DNA from: Liolophura sinensis | Taxonomy: Eukaryota > Mollusca > Polyplacophora > Chitonida > Chitonidae | Length of the DNA: 64,000 nt | Direction of reading: 5' to 3' | Assembly (NCBI RefSeq): GCF_032854445.1 | Contig: NC_088296.1 | Location: 3,373,246 to 3,437,245 of the forward strand | Part shown: piece by piece, positions 34,719-47,802 of the stretch | Numbering within the stretch: the first letter of the stretch is position 1 | Layout: each line of letters begins with the position of its first letter | The notes under the pieces: generated by a model | Told to the model about the DNA's origin: nothing | Database searches by the model: none | The model's input: the letters and a program-made list of their open reading frames with translations, nothing else | Program-made: the position numbers and the translations under genes

Positions 34719-36744
34719 CTGAAATATGAATAAGTAAAATCAGACAAAGTGTTCACGATATCTGTTTGTTGCTCTTTTTGAAAACTGAACTAATAAGATG
34801 GTAGTTGGGTTAAAGGCAAAGAAATCACTAGTATGAAATATATGTCAGATAAAAGAACACCAAATACAGTCCAGGAAAATAGGTTGATTTAATTTTTTTT
34901 AGAATATTTTTCGAGCTAAGAAATGCATTTGAAACCATGGATTCTACTGTGTCTTCTTCTGACCACGTTTGGGACCAGTGACGTCTCAACGGCTTTTTTA
35001 TGCCACCCTCTCAGTCTTCCATGTATTGCACATGACAAATGTCTAGAAACTTCATAAACAAGAAATATAGATAATCAATACTACAAATTTTAGCTTGCTT
35101 GAAAACTGAAATTACCCAGAACTTACAGAGATTGGTATAAGCTTTCTTTTACAAGCAATTAAAGAAGATCTGTGAAGTTATGAATCGCCCTATCTAAGCT
35201 TGCTACACATAGACTAGCACAATAGCAGCAATGTTTCAGTCTCTTGTCATGGGAAGAGGGTATACATAGATTTATGGGAGAAGTTTCCAGCAAATTTCAT
35301 ATCAGGTGGGAAGAGAAGACCTTCCCACATGTTTTGACTTTTAAAACTGAAGTACACTGGAAACATAAACTTCTCCTGTATAAGCATCAAGGATGCTGAG
35401 AATGTCTTTCTGCGACAGAACCTATCTAAGGCATTTCGGAACTTCATACAGTCCAGTCAAATAAAACTTTCAAAAAAAAAAAAAAGACAAAAGAAAAAAT
35501 ATACTCTTTACACTGACATTGTTACAAGGAAAAGAGATGTTGACATCTTTGATGAATCATTCCTTCTCATGCATAAAATGTTGATATTTTATAATCCCTT
35601 CCAAATTGCCATAAAAATGACGGAAAATTGTGGGTGATTAACGCTTTCAACGTGAAAAGGGAATAGAACAAATCATCATTCACATCTGACCCTCAATTTA
35701 AATGAATTATTAACGATATTGGTGGTTTTTCAACATCCCCCCCCCTTTTTTTTCCCAGCACAGCAGAAATTTCCACTACACGAATTCTGTGCAATGACAA
35801 GAAATGAATTGTTGAATTATTTAACAATATGCGGGCATCACATACATGTATCAGTCCATTTACATCTAACATTTTCCAAAATACCCCTCTCATGACACCA
35901 TGGGCCACATCCAGATTTCTAAAACTCTTTTCCAGAACGGGTAACCACCAGCAACAAGAGCATCCTATTTCAGTACAGTAGGTTGTGTAGGTATGAAGTA
36001 CACTGGTTGACCTCTAGAGCGGTAACCTCCCCCTTTCCAAATCCCAGGTTTTACAAATGCCTTGGAATGAATATCCTTCCGCCTGAGACACATTTCCTTC
36101 CCCCGAACCCACAACTACCTAAGGATCTTCCCCTTACTGATCCTGTTAGCCACCCACTGTTGTGTCTTAAACCTCTGACTTTTTTCCAAAAGTTATACTA
36201 TACAAATGGCCATAAGAGCATCGCAAACCACTTGTTGGAATCTACAAGCGTTCTGTCAAAGGCCTGAGTGTGGAACATGCAGCTTTTGCCCTATTTTGAA
36301 TATTATCACTAATGAAAATAATACTGAATTATACTCTAAATTAAAAATCTGTCGTGTTGGTCAAGCATTTCTGGTTTACAGTTCTAGCATGTTGTACCAC
36401 TCTGCCAGCAACCAGAACCCTCCCATTCTATTGTTGCATGTCCACAGAGTAGTCACTATTATATGCTGAACCACCTCACAGTCATGTCATATGAATGCAA
36501 ACACTTAGTCCTGCACAACTCCCACACAACATTCTTTGGGACACTCTCAACACAAAAAGTCTACACAATATTCCCCCCCCCCCACCCCACCCAAAAAAAC
36601 TCCCTCTCTCTCTCCTAAAATAGACCTGACCACAAGTCCACTTCTTGTTACCCTAGAGGTGAGATATTCTAAAAATTACACACTAGCGGCCACATGTGGT
36701 GGAAATGTTTTTTTTCTTTTTGTTTGTTTGTTTGTTGATCTTAA

Positions 36745-36970
36745 AACAAATACAGGCATTTGAAGAGTGCAACCTTTCCAACCACCAAAGCACTTCTTTC
36801 AGTGGAATTTATGCACACATTTATCATGACAATGACGTCAAAAAATGATTTGCATGTGTCAAATTAAGATGCAAGGTTGATAAAACTGTACAGATTATCA
36901 TTCTACACCCCATACTTCTACAAAATACTGGTTGCAGTGGCAGTTGAAAAGGTTGAAGAATTAGGGTAAC
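36745..36970 (-). mobile_element. MITE-B copy, reverse orientation
   Basis: On the plus strand it ends tgaaaaggttgaagaattag and starts near gtgcaacctttccaaccacc, with aaagcacttctttcagtgga. These are inverted with respect to the 33.9-kb copy. Confidence 0.7.
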
Positions 36971-38109
36971 TAAAATGGCTCTAATGATACTGACCTGAAC
37001 AATCTAGTGGTCAAACAAGACGACTGTACATGTTCTTATATTTACTTGTATACACGTACACACACTGCTAGTGTCTGATGAAAAGTTCCTATCTGCCACA
37101 GGGTGTACATGCGCACCTGTAGATGTAAGCAGCATGTCCCTACTCTGATCTGTCTTTCTTCGTAAGGAAAAGAGTACAGGTAAGAACAAAATATTTGTGA
37201 CATCATATTCAGGTACAACTTTTTGCAAATTCTACACTGCACTTCCTTTGGTATGTTGTACAGAAATTCCCAAACAGAAGTTTGACTGACTACGACTGAA
37301 CTTTATGAAATAGGGGTGAAGCCTTAACATCGCTAAATGTACTCAGAGCAAGCTAAAAAGTAATTCTGCAGTGCAAAGACCGAACTACCTGCAATTCCTG
37401 AGGACATTGTATCATACTCATATTTTTCGTCATTACGAAAGATAGATTATGTCTCAACGCAACTTCAGAAACACCGTGGCCATATTGTGGTGACTTTGCT
37501 ATTACGACGCTCAACGTTACAGAACTAAGAAGGTAAATCAACGCCTACACTTTTTAAAGTTCTGTGACTCCAACCCCCCACCCCCCGCCGAGATTGCACA
37601 GGGCAACGAAAAGACAAAAGCTGATTGGCTGCTGTAAGTCGTAGTATCTGTCACCTCGCAGACTTTTGTCTCACAGGAGCGAAAGTCACGTCTGCAGAGT
37701 ATCAATCTCTCACAGGTCGTTGCAGCTGTTTACCGAGCATGCCCACCTCAATAGCCCCACAGGCCACGCCCCTTCTGGCGATTATCCTCAAGACAACAAA
37801 ACCCTGAGACCTTTTTCACCTTTGCACAAACAAAACCTCAGTTTTTTTTCTCTCGCTGACCCAGTTGTGAAAAAAAATGTAAACTGGACATGCAAACCAG
37901 TGGACAGACTTCATGGCTCAGTTGATAGTTTGTGACCGATTTGTCCTGCATTATTCACTTCTTGCATACATGTAAACAATTGATATTGGAGCACACAAGT
38001 CTAGCCCTGGAGGAAAACACACAACACCATGTATATGCAGACACAGTTATGTGTGAGGGTGGAGGAAACAGTTTGCCTTGCGGGAAACCCCTACACACCA
38101 CACCCAGGC

Positions 38110-38385
38110 ATATACAGTGACAGTGTTTCAGGGAAACCAGGCTGGCCCTGAAGAAAACCGGGCTGGCAATAGAGGAGACCAAGGCTGTCGACAGAGGAAA
38201 CTAGGCTGGATAGAGAGGAGACAAGGCTGGGGACAGAGGAAACTAGGCTGGATATAGAGGAGACTAGACTGGATATAGAGGAGACTAGACTGGATATAGA
38301 GGAGACTAGACTTGCCCTGGAGGAAACTAGGGTGGCTCTTGATGAAACAAGCCTGGCCCTGAAGGAAACTACTGGCCATGGAAGG
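38110..38385 (+). repeat. Tandem array, unit about 21-24 bp
   Basis: Units like gaggagactagactggatat and gaaaccaggctggccctga. A Ser/Leu-rich ORF on the minus strand is a by-product. Confidence 0.9.
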
Positions 38386-38419
38386 ATCCTCAGCACCACC
38401 ACATGTCAATTTTTTTTAT

Positions 38420-38520
38420 CCACATTTGCCCTAAAATCTGCTTGAAAAAAGTGCATTTTAGAGATAAATGAATGTAATAAATTACTCCTTTCTGTCCTGA
38501 AACAGGTCTTTCCAGTAAGT
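38420..38520 (-). repeat. Dispersed repeat F fragment
   Basis: Weak similarity (attactcctttctgtcctga, aacaggtctttccagtaagt) in the reverse orientation of the family. Confidence 0.3.
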
Positions 38521-39025
38521 ACAACGAAAACAAACCTCAAAATTAAATTTTTTTTCTTTTAACCAATAAAACTTTCTGAATCAAGCAAAATGAAAACCTT
38601 AGTCAAGAATGAAATTTTAGGTGAAATACAGTACCATTAGTGTTTGAATCTAAGAAGAGCAAGACAAGTGACTAAGAATGGTAGGACCCAAAGTTATGTC
38701 CGTTTATCATACACTGTCGTGACAAAACCTTTTTCAATTCATTGTTCATAATTAATTGTAAAGTCTGGGTTATGAACATCCCTGAGGCAAAGAGATTAAG
38801 GAAAAAACAAAATTATGTTAACAAAGCTTGGAGAAGTCGTATGTGACCGGACCCTCACATTAATCATCAAAGACTTCACTTTGTTCCTCAAGGCAGATCT
38901 TTTGGCTTTCAATGCCTTGCTCAAGATTGCTTATTGATTCACTGTACTTGCACTAAATTTTGTTCATGACCAAGTTACTTATTCTGCTCTACTGACACAA
39001 GATTAACAAAAGAAGATGTACTCAC

Positions 39026-39110
39026 TGCACTGAAGTCCAGGAGATCACTGAGTTCTTTGTCGGTCCCAATGTTCATCCTGCCTCCAACCACTGGCCGCGA
39101 CACTCCAGAC
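39026..39110 (-). CDS. TCF4/TCF12: E-protein exon 2: activation domain 1 core
   Basis: 85 nt, starting with one base of a split codon and ending in phase 0. It encodes SGVSRPVVGGRMNI then GTDKELSDLLDFSA (about residues 5-32). The acceptor is a strong pyrimidine tract (TCTGTCTGTCTGTCAG) and the donor is GTGAGTAC. GTDKELSDLLDFSA is identical to the start of vertebrate TCF4 and TCF12. In that family this LxxLL/LDFS helix (AD1, or PCET motif) contacts the KIX domain of CBP/p300 and ETO-type corepressors. Because the exon ends after the Ala of DFSA, exactly before MFSPPV, the intron position also appears conserved with vertebrates. The stretch before the core is longer than the vertebrate TCF4-B leader and differs from it. 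Confidence 0.95.
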
Positions 39111-39229
39111 CTGACAGACAGACAAACAGATAGCCATAAGCAACATACATACACTGGAATACACATGTATGCCAAGACCATCTGCAGGTAACTGGCAGAC
39201 CTTCTCAGGTACAAACATTGTTATATGAT

Positions 39230-39345
39230 GGCATTCAGCTTGGGGAAAACCAGTGTGTCCAAGGTAAACCACTGACCTTGAGCAAGTTACTGATGACCTT
39301 TCAAACATGTGACTTACATATGCGCACCATGCTGGTGGAGGAGAA
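39230..39345 (+). repeat. Dispersed repeat G
   Basis: gtaaaccactgaccttgagc, aagttactgatgacctttc and caccatgctggtggaggaga match the 54.5-kb copy. Confidence 0.7.
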
Positions 39346-39479
39346 GATGTCTAGAATAAAAGTTAGACTACGCAACCAGCCACAACAGCACCTGTGACTG
39401 CTTATCGTCTCCTTGGAGGATCTACGCTCTTTTATTTCTCTGATAGCATCGGGAAAAACTTGGGACACTAGGTAAGGTT

Positions 39480-40500
39480 TTGTTTTTTTGTTTTTTTGGA
39501 TGTTCTCATGGATTTCCGTAACAAAGTTTAGAACACTGTTCTCACTGAACAGTTCTTTCATCGCTGAGAAAGTATCACTGGACTTGCACAGTACACTTGA
39601 TTTTTTTTTTTTTTTTTTGATTGGTGTTTTACGCCGTACTCAAGAATATTTCACTTATACGACGGCGGCCAGCATTATGGTGGCTGGAAACCGGGCAGAG
39701 TCCACAACCATCTGCAGATTGCTGGCAGACCTTCCCACGTACGGCCGGCGAGGAAGCCAGCATAAGCTGGTCTTGAACTCAGAGCGACCGCATTGGTGAG
39801 AGGCTTCTGGGTCTCTACGCTGCGCTAGCGCGCTAACCGACTGAGCCACGGAGGCCCCCCACAGTACACTTGTACCAGACCAGTAAGTGTAACAAAAAAT
39901 TTTAATGATGGCCTCATGGGTTCAGGAACACACTATAGTCTTGTTCTCACTGAAAAGTTCAATCAGTCCTGTACAGTTTATGTATCCCTGCACCTACACA
40001 GTAGTTACATACAACTTTTTCCACAGACTGCCTCGTGAATTCAGAGGCTTAGTACTGCATAGTTTGTTGTCTATGTACAGTTCATTCATCACAGTACATG
40101 TTAATTATCACTGGGCTTGCACAGGTACCCTGACCAGAGTTCTCAATGAACAGTTCATTCATCGCTGAACCAGTAACGTATCGCTGGACTTTCAGAGTGA
40201 CAAATGTTTGTCACCAGAAAGCCCAACAAAGACTTTTTCATAGGCCTCCTGGCTGCAGGAAGACAGCATAATGTTGTTCTTGATGAACAGTTCATTCACT
40301 GCAGTACAGATATTGCTGGACATCGCACAGTACAAACGTACCATGATCAGAAGCACAACAGAGACTTTTTAAGGACTGTCTCATGGGTTCAGAAACAGTT
40401 TTGTTCTCAATGAACAGTTCATTTATCAGTGTACAGGTTACGTATCACTGGACTTGCACAGTTCCTACATGTACATGACCAAAAGCTCCCAGTCTTTCCC
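39480..40500 (+). repeat. Diverged tandem array, unit about 120-150 bp, split by a SINE
   Basis: Segments such as tctcactgaacagttctttc, atcgctgga-like and cactggacttgcacagt recur about five times with heavy divergence. A family-1 SINE sits within it. Confidence 0.7.
39600..39859 (-). mobile_element. Full-length tRNA-derived SINE (family 1) with 13-bp target duplication
   Basis: A perfect direct repeat, cacagtacacttg, flanks the element (39587-39599 and 39860-39872). Read on the minus strand it starts with GGCCTCCGTGGCTCAG, has a box-A-like TGGCTCAGTCGG and a box-B-like GAGTTCAAGAC, a central body, and the tail AGTACGGCGTAAAACACCAA followed by an A-run. It splits a diverged tandem array. Confidence 0.92.
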
Positions 40501-42159
40501 AATGTATACAGAAGCTAATCCCTCTGTGACGAAAGCCAAAAACGAACACTTAAAACCAAGGAGCCCAAGAATTTAAATTTAACGGGTTTAAATGGTTAAA
40601 TCCTAAAATGTACACAGAATAAGCAGGCATGGAATTGTGCCAATTTCATTTTGACGGACACAGCGTTCTAATCTTGTCAAGTAAACTTTGAAGAGGAAGA
40701 CTACTGACTTACATATCCTAAAAAACTGTGGTTGTTCTGTTTTTTTCCGTGTGTATGTGTGTGTGCCTGCTGAAAGGGTTTCCCGAAGCAGTAGCTGATT
40801 GTACAGTTTTTAATTCTAATCAACACACTTTAAAATTTTTTACTTATTTATATGACTGGTGTTAAAGAACAAAAAAAAAAAAAAGACAGACCTGTCAAAA
40901 ATCCTGGAATGGTCTAATTATTGCAAAATTTAGTTTAGTTCAGAGTTGATCTACATAAACTCACCACACATGTATGAAAAATGTATACAATATTATGAGC
41001 TGAGTTTGTGGAACTTTAGTTCCAAATGGAGACTTTGAATCATGCAAACATTCATAATTTCAAAGACCTAAATCATTATTTGGTGTACTTTATCTACTTC
41101 CATGTTGCATACACAGAATCTAATATTGTGAGCTTTCTTTATAAAACTACGTTAGCTGCAGAATTTGGCTAAACTCTTAAATATAAAATATCGCAAGATT
41201 AATAAATCTTCATTTGTATTTCTACAGACACTTCTAGAATTGTATTATGGGCCCGAGCGAAATGCTCATAACTAAGCTTGCCTAGTTCACCATAAAATCA
41301 AGAAATCACCACCTGTTTATGTTAAGACAATTCTGGAACTTCAGGGGTCTCTAGCACAAAGCGACTGTAGCCCGAGTTGAGTGTAAGCACCATGGAAACA
41401 TATGTTTTTGACATGTGTCGCAATAGTAGTTTACAATCAGCTTAGCCTACGACTTTGACTTCACTACAACAGCCTAGCCTAACCCCCTATTTTTAGAGCA
41501 TTTACATCAGTGTTGCTTGCAGCAGGGAGATGGCTGCACGCTGCGTCGAATGCAGGAGGTGACAGAGACTTAGGCATCTCCAGCCTTTAATCCCTGCGTA
41601 CCCTGACAAACAAGGCTGTGTGCATGGGCCTTAAGCTCCACCAGGAGACCTCAGCAATAAAGGAGGGTTTGTTCTCCAGCAGTGGTCGGGCCAAAAAGAC
41701 ACAGCCACTTCCACACACCCTGGTCCACCTTTGGGGGCAGGCCTACCTTCTCTTCACAATCCCCACCCCCCCCCCACCCGCCAAACCCCCAACCTGACCC
41801 TTTCAACACACACCACACAGGTTCTTTACACTTCAGACATGTGCAGGGCTTTCAAAACAAGCAAGTCTTCAGCAGAATTGCACTGTCTACTCTTTTTCAG
41901 TGTTCTTATAACCCCAAAATTTAAGGTTGAGTTGTTAAGGACTTTGGGGGGTTAATTAACTGAACATCCAAGGACTTAAACACCTGCACAACACAGAATT
42001 CCTCAAATACAAATATCCACCTGTAAGAAGACAGACTAACAAGACCCCTATCATACACTTCTCCTAGGAGGGGAACTGTGACAATACTTTTCATTCAATA
42101 TGAGATACTTAATGATAGAGAACAAAATCAGGGATTTCTGCTGTTAGTGTTCAGTGCTT

Positions 42160-42420
42160 TTACAGCCTGGGGTTTTTATGTGTATATTCCTGGAATTTCC
42201 AGAGCCTGGAATTTATATGCATATATTCATGGACATTTCGGGGCCTGGAATTTTTATGTGTGTATTCATGGACTTTTCGGGACCTGGAATTTTTATGTGT
42301 GTATTCATGGACTTTTCGGGGCCTGGAATTTTTATGTGTGTATTCATGGACTTTTCGGGGCCTGGAATTTTTATGTGTATATTCATGGAATTTCCACAGC
42401 CTGGAATTATTATGAGGAAA
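42160..42420 (+). repeat. Tandem array, 39-bp unit
   Basis: About six to seven copies of ggggcctggaatttttatgt and gtgtattcatggacttttc. 39 is a multiple of three, so both strands have ORFs. Confidence 0.93.
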
Positions 42421-42689
42421 GTATACCTCACACTCATAATTTTGTCATTTTTATCATTTCTGAATTAAATTCTGAACATTTCTTGAATGCTTTTTTGTAC
42501 AAATAAGAAAAATTCCTCCAAACAGAGGACAAAACAGAGGTTAAATGAATGGTCCATGCTGGAAAATATGATGTCAAAAATCTGACTGACTGATCGCCAC
42601 ATTTTAAAAACACACAATGTCAAAAATTTACAAACTGGCAAAACCATGTTGAAACCTACATGCCAAAAGTCAAGAACTTGACCAATCAA

Positions 42690-43425
42690 CAGAAAGGACC
42701 AGCCAACCGACCGACCAATCAACCAAATACCTTAGAGAGCTACATGCAATGGCTACAAATCCGACCAACCTATAGAAAGAACCAGCTAACCGACTGCCCA
42801 ATCAACCAAACACCTTAGAGAGCTACATGCAATGGCTACAAATCCGACCAACCAACAGAAAGAACTAGCTAACCAATTGCCCAATCAACCAAACACCTTA
42901 GAGAGCTACATGCAATGGCTACAAATCCGACCAACCAACAGAAAGAACCAGCTAACCGACTGCCCAATCAACCAAACACCTTAGAGAGCTACATGCAATG
43001 GCTACAAATCCGACCAACCAACAGAAAGAACCAGCTAACCGACTGCCCAATCAACCAAACACCTTAGAGAGCTACATGCAATGGCTACAAATCCGACCAA
43101 CCAACAGAAAGAACCAGCTAACCGACTGCCCAATCAACCAAACACCTTAGAGAGCTACATGCAATGGCTACAAATCCGACCAACCAACAGAAAGAACCAG
43201 CTAACCGACTGCCCAATCAACCAAACACCTTAGAGAGCTACATGCAATGGCTACAAATCCGACCAACCAACAGAAAGAACCAGCTAACCGACTGCCCAAT
43301 CAACCAAACACCTTAGAGAGCTACATGCAATGGCTACAAATCCGATCAACCAACAGAAAGAACCAGCTAACCGACTGCCCAATCAACCAAACACCTTACA
43401 GATCTACTTACAATGGCTACAAAAC
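42690..43425 (+). repeat. Tandem array, 83-bp unit
   Basis: About nine copies of a unit with accaaccaacagaaagaacc and acaccttagagagctacatg. Several central copies look identical, suggesting recent expansion. Confidence 0.95.
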
Positions 43426-43779
43426 CAGCACTCTTACAATAGCCTACTACTAGAAATTACCATGCCTTCCACAATATACACATATAATGCACAATACCAT
43501 TGTACCATCGATTTTCTGGGTCACAGAAAGAAAGTCTGGGAAGCAGGTGTTAAAGAGACTTACTAAAGACAGCAGTCTGATTTTTGCACTTTACACCTCG
43601 ATTAATCTGTCCATGCGTCAATGGTATGAAACTGACCATAAAACTTATCTCCCCCTTTTCAATTTTTTTTTTTTCGGAGGTCGAAGTTTTAGCGTGCTTT
43701 GCATTAAGTTTGAACATGCAGTCATAAGTAGTCTTAATGTTCTGACAGAAATAATCCCCGAAGAAGTTTCTGTAATTTA

Positions 43780-43886
43780 ACTTAAGTTTCTGTAATTCAA
43801 CTTAAGTTTCTGTAATTCAACTTAAGTTTCTGTAATTTAACTTAAGTTTCTGTAATTCAACTTAAGTTTCTGTAATTTAACTTAAG
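43780..43886 (+). repeat. Tandem array, 20-bp unit
   Basis: Five to six copies of cttaagtttctgtaattcaa. Confidence 0.93.
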
Positions 43887-43914
43887 TTCAGCATTCTTGA
43901 AACGACACGCTGTC

Positions 43915-43990
43915 ATTGATTCACCCACCTTGTAGGAGCCACTTAAAAGTTTTTGTTATGAGCGTGGATTGTCGGGAAACCTGAAGTCTT
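43915..43990 (+). mobile_element. MITE-C-like fragment
   Basis: Contains attgattcacccaccttgta, ggagccacttaaaagttttt, matching the MITE-C core. It lies between the 20-bp array and a MITE-A. Confidence 0.45.
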
Positions 43991-44061
43991 AACAGCAAAT
44001 GCATTATGTTCGGGCCTTCAGGTGCCTCATAAAGTGAACACCACCAAGCGTCAGGTGACAT

Positions 44062-44284
44062 ACAGTACCTTAATTCCTCAGCCTTTTCGCATGTGAAAGA
44101 GAAACTTTCGGTGTGATGCACCTTATTAATACGATAATGGAGACAAAACTACATTGGTTGAGTCGGTCAGTTTCAGAGCTTTACAAAAAGTATAATTACA
44201 TCAGTCTGCACGTAATAATGCCTGCCGAATGGGCTTGAATAGACACCTTGCAAACATTCGAGATGGTTGAAGAATTACAGTACG
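44062..44284 (+). mobile_element. MITE-A copy, full length
   Basis: Left end gtaccttaattcctcagcc and right end ggttgaagaattacagtac are inverted repeats (about 15 of 19). The interior matches the 27.9-kb copy. Confidence 0.8.
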
Positions 44285-44406
44285 TGTCGTTTAGACAGTA
44301 TATTTCTCTTCACCAAATACAAAGATTTGTGACTTTCACTGTGCACATAATTGGACACAAAAGCATTGACTATACCACATAGATGGTTTTCAAACTGTGT
44401 GTGTAT

Positions 44407-44417
<11 letters not shown>

Positions 44418-44454
<37 letters not shown>

Positions 44455-44455
44455 C
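44418..44455. repeat. TA microsatellite
   Basis: Run of TA dinucleotides, interrupted once by a G. Confidence 0.95.
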
Positions 44456-44479
44456 ATGTTATCCCAATATTAGGACTCT

Positions 44480-44642
44480 GGCCGTAAGTGGGAAGGTCTG
44501 TCAGCTACCTGCAGATGGTTTGTGGGTTTCCCCCTGGGCTCTGCCAAGTTTCCTCCCATCATAATGCTGGTCGTCGTCGTATAAGTGAAATATTCTTGAG
44601 TACGGCGTAAAACACCAAAACACAGCGCAAATAAATAAAAAA
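44480..44642 (+). mobile_element. SINE family 1, 5'-truncated
   Basis: The body starts near gccgtaagtgggaaggtctg and ends with the tail gagtacggcgtaaaacacca and aaataaataaa. The head is missing. Confidence 0.88.
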
Positions 44643-46649
44643 ATCAATATCGCGATTATTGACACCATATACATGCGTATTGCTATCACAGAGTAACCAT
44701 GTAACTAATCTTATTTTCTGTAATTTAACTGTGAACTCGCACAGCATTATAAGAACATGACCCCAGTGACACAGATTACTCCAGTTTAGCCTGGAGTGGT
44801 GAAATTCAATGTCACTATTCTGTAAATTTCCAGGCTTGCTGACACCTGAATATTTTGACATGGAAATCTGACAGCATAACCCTGTCTAGACTACCAGGGT
44901 GACCATAACATCTATGTGGATCTCGAAATGACCTTCAGCCCTTGATGCAGTTACCCACATTAAATTATTTACATATGTAAATCTCATCTCAAACTGCCCT
45001 TTAGGGTCAATTTTTGACTTGAGCTGAGCGAGTGTTGGGGGATACATATCTATTTCATTGTAAACAAATTCACCAAAATAGGAAATAGAATTTGAACAAT
45101 AACTAGCACCTATCAAAAATTATTGTTTGTGCTATAAATATAATTTACGCTATTACGTAAGAACATCGGAAATTGGACAAAAGTTGGACAACAGAACATC
45201 GTTTCCAATCTGTGCTATTCCCTGCATAGTTTCAGTAACATGTCAGTTCAGGAAACTGACAACAAGCCAAGTACCTGGAATCCCAATAGGTCAACTTGTG
45301 AAACAAAAAAGTATTCAAGTTTGTACAAGGCCCAAAATAATTGCATAACAGTGTGTTCAATGTGAACTAAATCTTCTCCCCTTATACTTTGACTTTATAC
45401 AACTACGTTAGCTGCAGAATTTGGCTAAACTCTTCAATATAAAATATGTCTTAATACCAGCATTAGCAAAATACACAGTTTCACTAAATAAAATCAGCAT
45501 TTCTTAAAATACATGTAATTATAACGGAAAATAGTTACATGAAGTAGAAGTACTTGTTAGTTTTTAAGGATGTCGCCAAGACATAAGTTTGTAATACTAA
45601 TAATCATCAAGTTGTCCAAAACACTTCATACTTATAACAATTTGTCTATTATACAAAATATCACATTTTAGTTAAAACAATGAAAACATCTATAAATATA
45701 AAGAACACTTACCAGTACAGCTTTTTTTTTTTACTTTTTGCTGAAGAAATCCGTAATGTTACACAACTGATAACAAAGCTAATCCTTCAGTCCTAGACAA
45801 CTCTCTTGTTTCTACACAAGCCTAGCAGGAAAATGGTCACACAATCCCTAGAAATATATTCCTTCCCAGTACCACAGACAGAATACAGCAGAGACAGAGC
45901 TGTGGACTTCACCAACATTGTTGCAAAAAACGACATTCCATCACAGCATGCACTAACAACATTGTAACAACATTTAGCAACAAAGAACATCTGTTGACAA
46001 GAGGAAAAGGGGGTGAAGGCTGGTACATTGAAGGCACAATTCAATCAACCCAGGGATGTTTTTTTTTTTTTCACTGCCTATCCTACCTATGTTTAGAGGT
46101 ATTCCATTGTTTGGAAACTATTTTCATGGTCACCTTTGAGACACTATCTAGGAAACATAAGTGATGAACACTTAATAAAATCAGCATTTTAGTTTATCTA
46201 GAAATGAACCACAGTTTTTTTTTTAACTGAAAATAAAGAAACACACTTACATGTAAGTGCAAGAATTTATCACAGCAAAATATTGTGTTTTTTTTTAAAC
46301 TCATATAATTAATAACAGGGATGACACCCATCACTTTTTATAGTTTAACCAATCACAGGTATTTGAAAACAAAAAAAAAGATTATTTATGACACAAATTC
46401 CCATGTCCATGATCATCACAAAATACTCACCAAAACGTCAACCACAAGTGAACATGACAATTAGCATACAATGCCTTCACAGAAAATTCATCATACTCTA
46501 TTTGTTGTTTATCATCAACATTTCTGTCCACATAAAATTGGGCAACCATTTACATTTACACATGGTGTGAATCTTTGCCTATTGCATTTATACAACCAGA
46601 CGGAGGCATTTGTGTCCTGTATGTGCCTTAATTACTTAATTACCTTAAA

Positions 46650-46822
46650 ATGATAGTTAATTACTGTATTACACCTTAAGTTTAACCGTTTTTAAGTGAA
46701 ACACTTTTCTTCATTCCAACCGATCTTAAGCATCAATATTACCATTTTAAGGTCTTTGTGTACCTTTCTGAAAGTGCCTTTTTACATATCAACCTTTCCT
46801 TGACCTACAGTAATACAGCAAA
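46650..46822. mobile_element. Possible MITE-C-related element
   Basis: The left end actgtattacaccttaagtt resembles the MITE-C terminus and the right end ctacagtaatacagc is a weak inverted match. The interior is not shared. Confidence 0.35.
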
Positions 46823-47802
46823 TCATATGTTGAGTAAATATAAGTCTTCTTCAGGCGCCTCAGCAGGTCTTTAGACCTTGCACATTTCTAATGGCCCTGG
46901 ATATCCATGTAGATGAGGATAGACAAAAAAACAAACAGAACTGAGCGCTGGTTCAGTTACCAGCTGCAAGTTTACAAATTTCAACCTGCTCTGGTGCCCA
47001 GTTCATTGACATTTCTGCTCAGCTTTCAACAACATTAAAATGCAAACATTGTAAAAGTCAAAGTGACCTACTGGTAGATATGAGCTCATTCCCTGGACTC
47101 TCCTAATAATGACAGAGGCTAGAGGTCTGAATTAGACAACATCCTTGTCTCCCAGTCAAGATGCTAGTCAACATAGTCTCGACACCACATCACCAGTCAG
47201 CCTAAATACAAGCCATCCTACCTTTCCCAGACCCAGTGGTTTGACATGTTGCAATCTAATACCGTAGCCCATTATTGGGGCTTGTCATCAAGATGTACAT
47301 ACCTGTACATTGTAGGGCATCTTCCTATCCATATGTGTATCTTCTCGAAATATTTGGAGAAGGGTGGAGGTGGTGGTGGGGGAGGGTGGTGCAGGGGATG
47401 TTATAAAATTAATTTTATAAATGTTATGAAATTAAACAAAAACAGTGTAAAGCCTAACTGACACACTTTTAAAAATGTGCTTCTCCACTAAACTTTGCTA
47501 TTCGTGACCTAGTGTAGTCTATACTTCTGCATCGAACAACAACCTCCCTCTCAGTCAAGATGCCAGCAAGTCGGGCTTCAACCCTCGGAGTAAATACAAA
47601 CCACACTGCATAGACTCCAGACTCAATAATCTGCATGAAACATGGACCAATACTGTAGTTTCTGTGATGTCACATTGCATACAGCATTCCTAAGTAGTCC
47701 AAAAAGAACAGAATGACTATGACTGAACACGTTGGAAATGCTGCAGCCATGCCGTGGTATGGAGTCCAAAAAAAAGACAATCCTATCTAACTATTTACAC
47801 AT

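Larger units (their letters stand above)
34719..39025 (-). other. Intron 2 of the E-protein gene
   Basis: 4.3 kb between AD1 and MFSPPV exons. It holds a MITE-B copy at 36745-36970, a pyrimidine-rich run at 36570-36620, a complex block at 37380-37900, and the 21-24-bp array at 38110-38385. A piece of dispersed repeat F lies at 38420-38520. Confidence 0.75.

Noticed and set aside
38091-38402. Ser/Leu repeat ORF on the minus strand
   Set aside because: Translation of the 21-24-bp array.
39488-39799. 103-codon plus-strand ORF
   Set aside because: Runs through a poly-T and the body of a SINE.
42078-42506. 142-codon ORF and opposite ORFs
   Set aside because: By-product of the 39-bp array, open in several frames on both strands.
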